In this document: piece after piece, positions 62,896-64,000 of the stretch
Numbering within the stretch: the first letter of the stretch is position 1
How the letters are laid out: the number at the start of each line of letters is the position of its first letter
Made by a program: the position numbers and the translations under genes
The notes under the pieces: generated by a model
What the model saw: only the letters and a program-made list of their open reading frames with translations
Database searches by the model: none
Told to the model about the DNA's origin: nothing
Origin: RHLJ01 sp963974345
GTDB lineage: Bacteria; Bacteroidota; Rhodothermia; Balneolales; Balneolaceae
Length of the DNA stretch: 64,000 nt
Assembly (NCBI GenBank): GCA_963974345.1
Contig: CAXBBW010000002.1
Location: 62,001 to 126,000, forward strand
Direction: 5' to 3'

Positions 62896-64000
62896 TTTGC
62901 TTGGCGTAGCTTCCAAACACTTTCACTTCTTCAGCTTCTTTCGAAAGTTCAGCTAGTGCTTTTGCCGTATTAGGATCGTTTGTGTTCGATTCAATATCTA
63001 TATAAAAAGAATAGCGGAATGGCTCATTCATTCTTGGTCGAGATTCTAACTTACAGATATTTACTCCATGCTTATGAAGCACATTTAAGCAATCTACAAG
63101 TGCGCCTTCTTTATGAGATGTTACCATCATAATCGATGTCTTACAGGGTATTTGAAGATCAACTTGTACCAGCTTCGGTGATACAACTACAAATCGAGTA
63201 AAATTTTCCTTTTGATTGGCGATATCATGAGCTATAACATGTAATCCATAATGATCTGCAGCATGGGCACCAGCAATTGCAGCTTGAGATAAATCACCAT
63301 CTTCTAAAACTTTCTTTGCCGAGATCGCTGTATCTAAATACGATTCTACTGTACATCTTGGCAGCTTCGCAAGAAAATGCGTGCATTGTTCAATCGCTTT
63401 TGGATGGGAAAGAATGCGTCGTATTTGAGAAACTTCAACCTGTTCTACCGCTAGTAGACAGTGTACAACTTTGATAATTTCTTCACCAACAATGTGCAGA
63501 TCAGATTCTCCTAAAATGTCATAGGTATCGTTAATTGAACCTGCCGTGGTATTTTCTATTGGGAGAACTGCGTAATCAACGTGATTTTCCTTAACGGCTC
63601 TAGCGGCTTCTTCAAAAGTGTTATATCCGTAACAATCTACATGATCGAAGCGCTCATCAAAATGACGGACCGCCGCTAAATGGCTATACGCTCCATCTGT
63701 TCCTTGATAACTAATTCTAACTGAATTTGCATTATTCTTATTCTGGTGATCAACTAGAGAATGCGTTTGAAATCGAACTGAATTGGTGATGATTTCTCTA
63801 AACAGGTGTTCTGCATAGTATCTATCCAAGCCCACTTCCGCAGCAATATCTCGTATTTTGTTGAGAAGTCTTTCTTCTCGTTCTAGATCTCGAATACCTG
63901 TATTGGTTTCAAGTTTAAATGAAGATACTTCCTTTACCAAACCTTGGCGTTCAGCTAAGGCTTTTAATATTGAGCGATCAATGTCGTCAAGTCGTTTTCT
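62888..64000 (-). CDS. pheA: Chorismate mutase/prephenate dehydratase (P-protein), 5' end outside the window
   Basis: The reading frame is open from the stop at 62888 to the window edge, so the start is missing. The most upstream part reads RKRLDDIDRSILKALAERQG, an AroQ-type chorismate mutase helix, so this is a fused P-protein. The prephenate dehydratase domain shows SYQGTDGAYSHLAAVRHF, VLPIENTTAGSINDTYD, RILSHPKAIEQC and NFTRFVVV. The C-terminal ACT domain has the CKLESRP motif (phenylalanine feedback). It makes phenylpyruvate for phenylalanine. Its 3' end overlaps convergent xseA by 8 bp. Confidence 0.94.
   Translation of the reverse strand, partial: RKRLDDIDRSILKALAERQGLVKEVSSFKLETNTGIRDLEREERLLNKIRDIAAEVGLDRYYAEHLFREIITNSVRFQTHSLVDHQNKNNANSVRISYQGTDGAYSHLAAVRHFDERFDHVDCYGYNTFEEAARAVKENHVDYAVLPIENTTAGSINDTYDILGESDLHIVGEEIIKVVHCLLAVEQVEVSQIRRILSHPKAIEQCTHFLAKLPRCTVESYLDTAISAKKVLEDGDLSQAAIAGAHAADHYGLHVIAHDIANQKENFTRFVVVSPKLVQVDLQIPCKTSIMMVTSHKEGALVDCLNVLHKHGVNICKLESRPRMNEPFRYSFYIDIESNTNDPNTAKALAELSKEAEEVKVFGSYAKQIN

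Noticed and set aside
1..64000. Search for tRNA, rRNA, transposase or phage genes
   Set aside because: No tRNA-like T-arm context in intergenic regions and no mobile-element motif in any frame I read.

Overview
The window is a gene-dense, AT-rich chromosomal segment from a Gram-negative bacterium of the Bacteroidota/Rhodothermota/Balneolota group. The best guess is a Balneolaceae-like organism, but this is inference. The evidence is two secreted proteins ending in type IX secretion (T9SS) type A sorting domains with the NYPNPFNPSTN signature, PorV/PorQ-like barrels, SusC/BtuB-style outer-membrane receptors, many lipoproteins with a Cys lipobox, weak or absent Shine-Dalgarno sequences, and a sigma-54 gene beside a DUF3109 gene. 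I see no rRNA, tRNA, CRISPR array, transposase or prophage. Apart from one frameshifted barrel gene, the window reads as ordinary core genome plus lineage-specific cell-surface genes.

Layout, 1-20 kb: a cell-envelope region. It holds a partial AI-2E-type permease, two adjacent DUF3857/transglutaminase-like proteins, a DUF1800-DUF1501 pair followed by two tandem WG-repeat lipoproteins, a PorV/PorQ-like barrel, a secreted DinB-like protein, a third DUF3857 protein downstream of pgk, a 1054-residue T9SS cargo with three tandem repeats of about 235 residues, and a second PorV/PorQ-like gene broken by a frameshift. Layout, 20-40 kb: mostly housekeeping. It holds a cysteine desulfurase-LOG operon, an acyl-CoA ligase divergent from a Fur-family regulator, cinA-barrel-ftsX, the phospholipid genes pgsA-pgpA with pyrE and miaB, DUF3109-rpoN, an M16 peptidase lipoprotein and a DUF985 cupin.

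Layout, 40-64 kb: a DUF305-LVIVD lipoprotein pair, a phosphohexomutase, and a cobalamin-riboswitch-controlled BtuB-like receptor. Then come an orphan GAF-histidine kinase, a long leftward run (pyrC, small lipoprotein, EEP nuclease-like lipoprotein, tsaB, accD, obgE, an unrecognised protein, dprA), a CDF metal transporter, a small three-gene operon, a secreted LolA-like/YiiD-thioesterase fusion, xseA, and a 5'-truncated pheA that runs off the window.

Themes. Pyrimidine synthesis (pyrE, pyrC), phosphatidylglycerol synthesis (pgsA, pgpA), tRNA modification (miaB, tsaB) and fatty-acid metabolism (accD, acyl-CoA ligase) are represented by single genes spread among surface-protein genes. The points most worth a second look are: AccD without its four zinc cysteines; the exported LolA-like/hotdog fusion; loss of the catalytic Cys in two of three DUF3857 paralogues; the WG/DUF1800/DUF1501 surface operon; the PorV-like frameshift; a terminator-like hairpin between the B12 riboswitch and its receptor gene; and the unrecognised gene between obgE and dprA.
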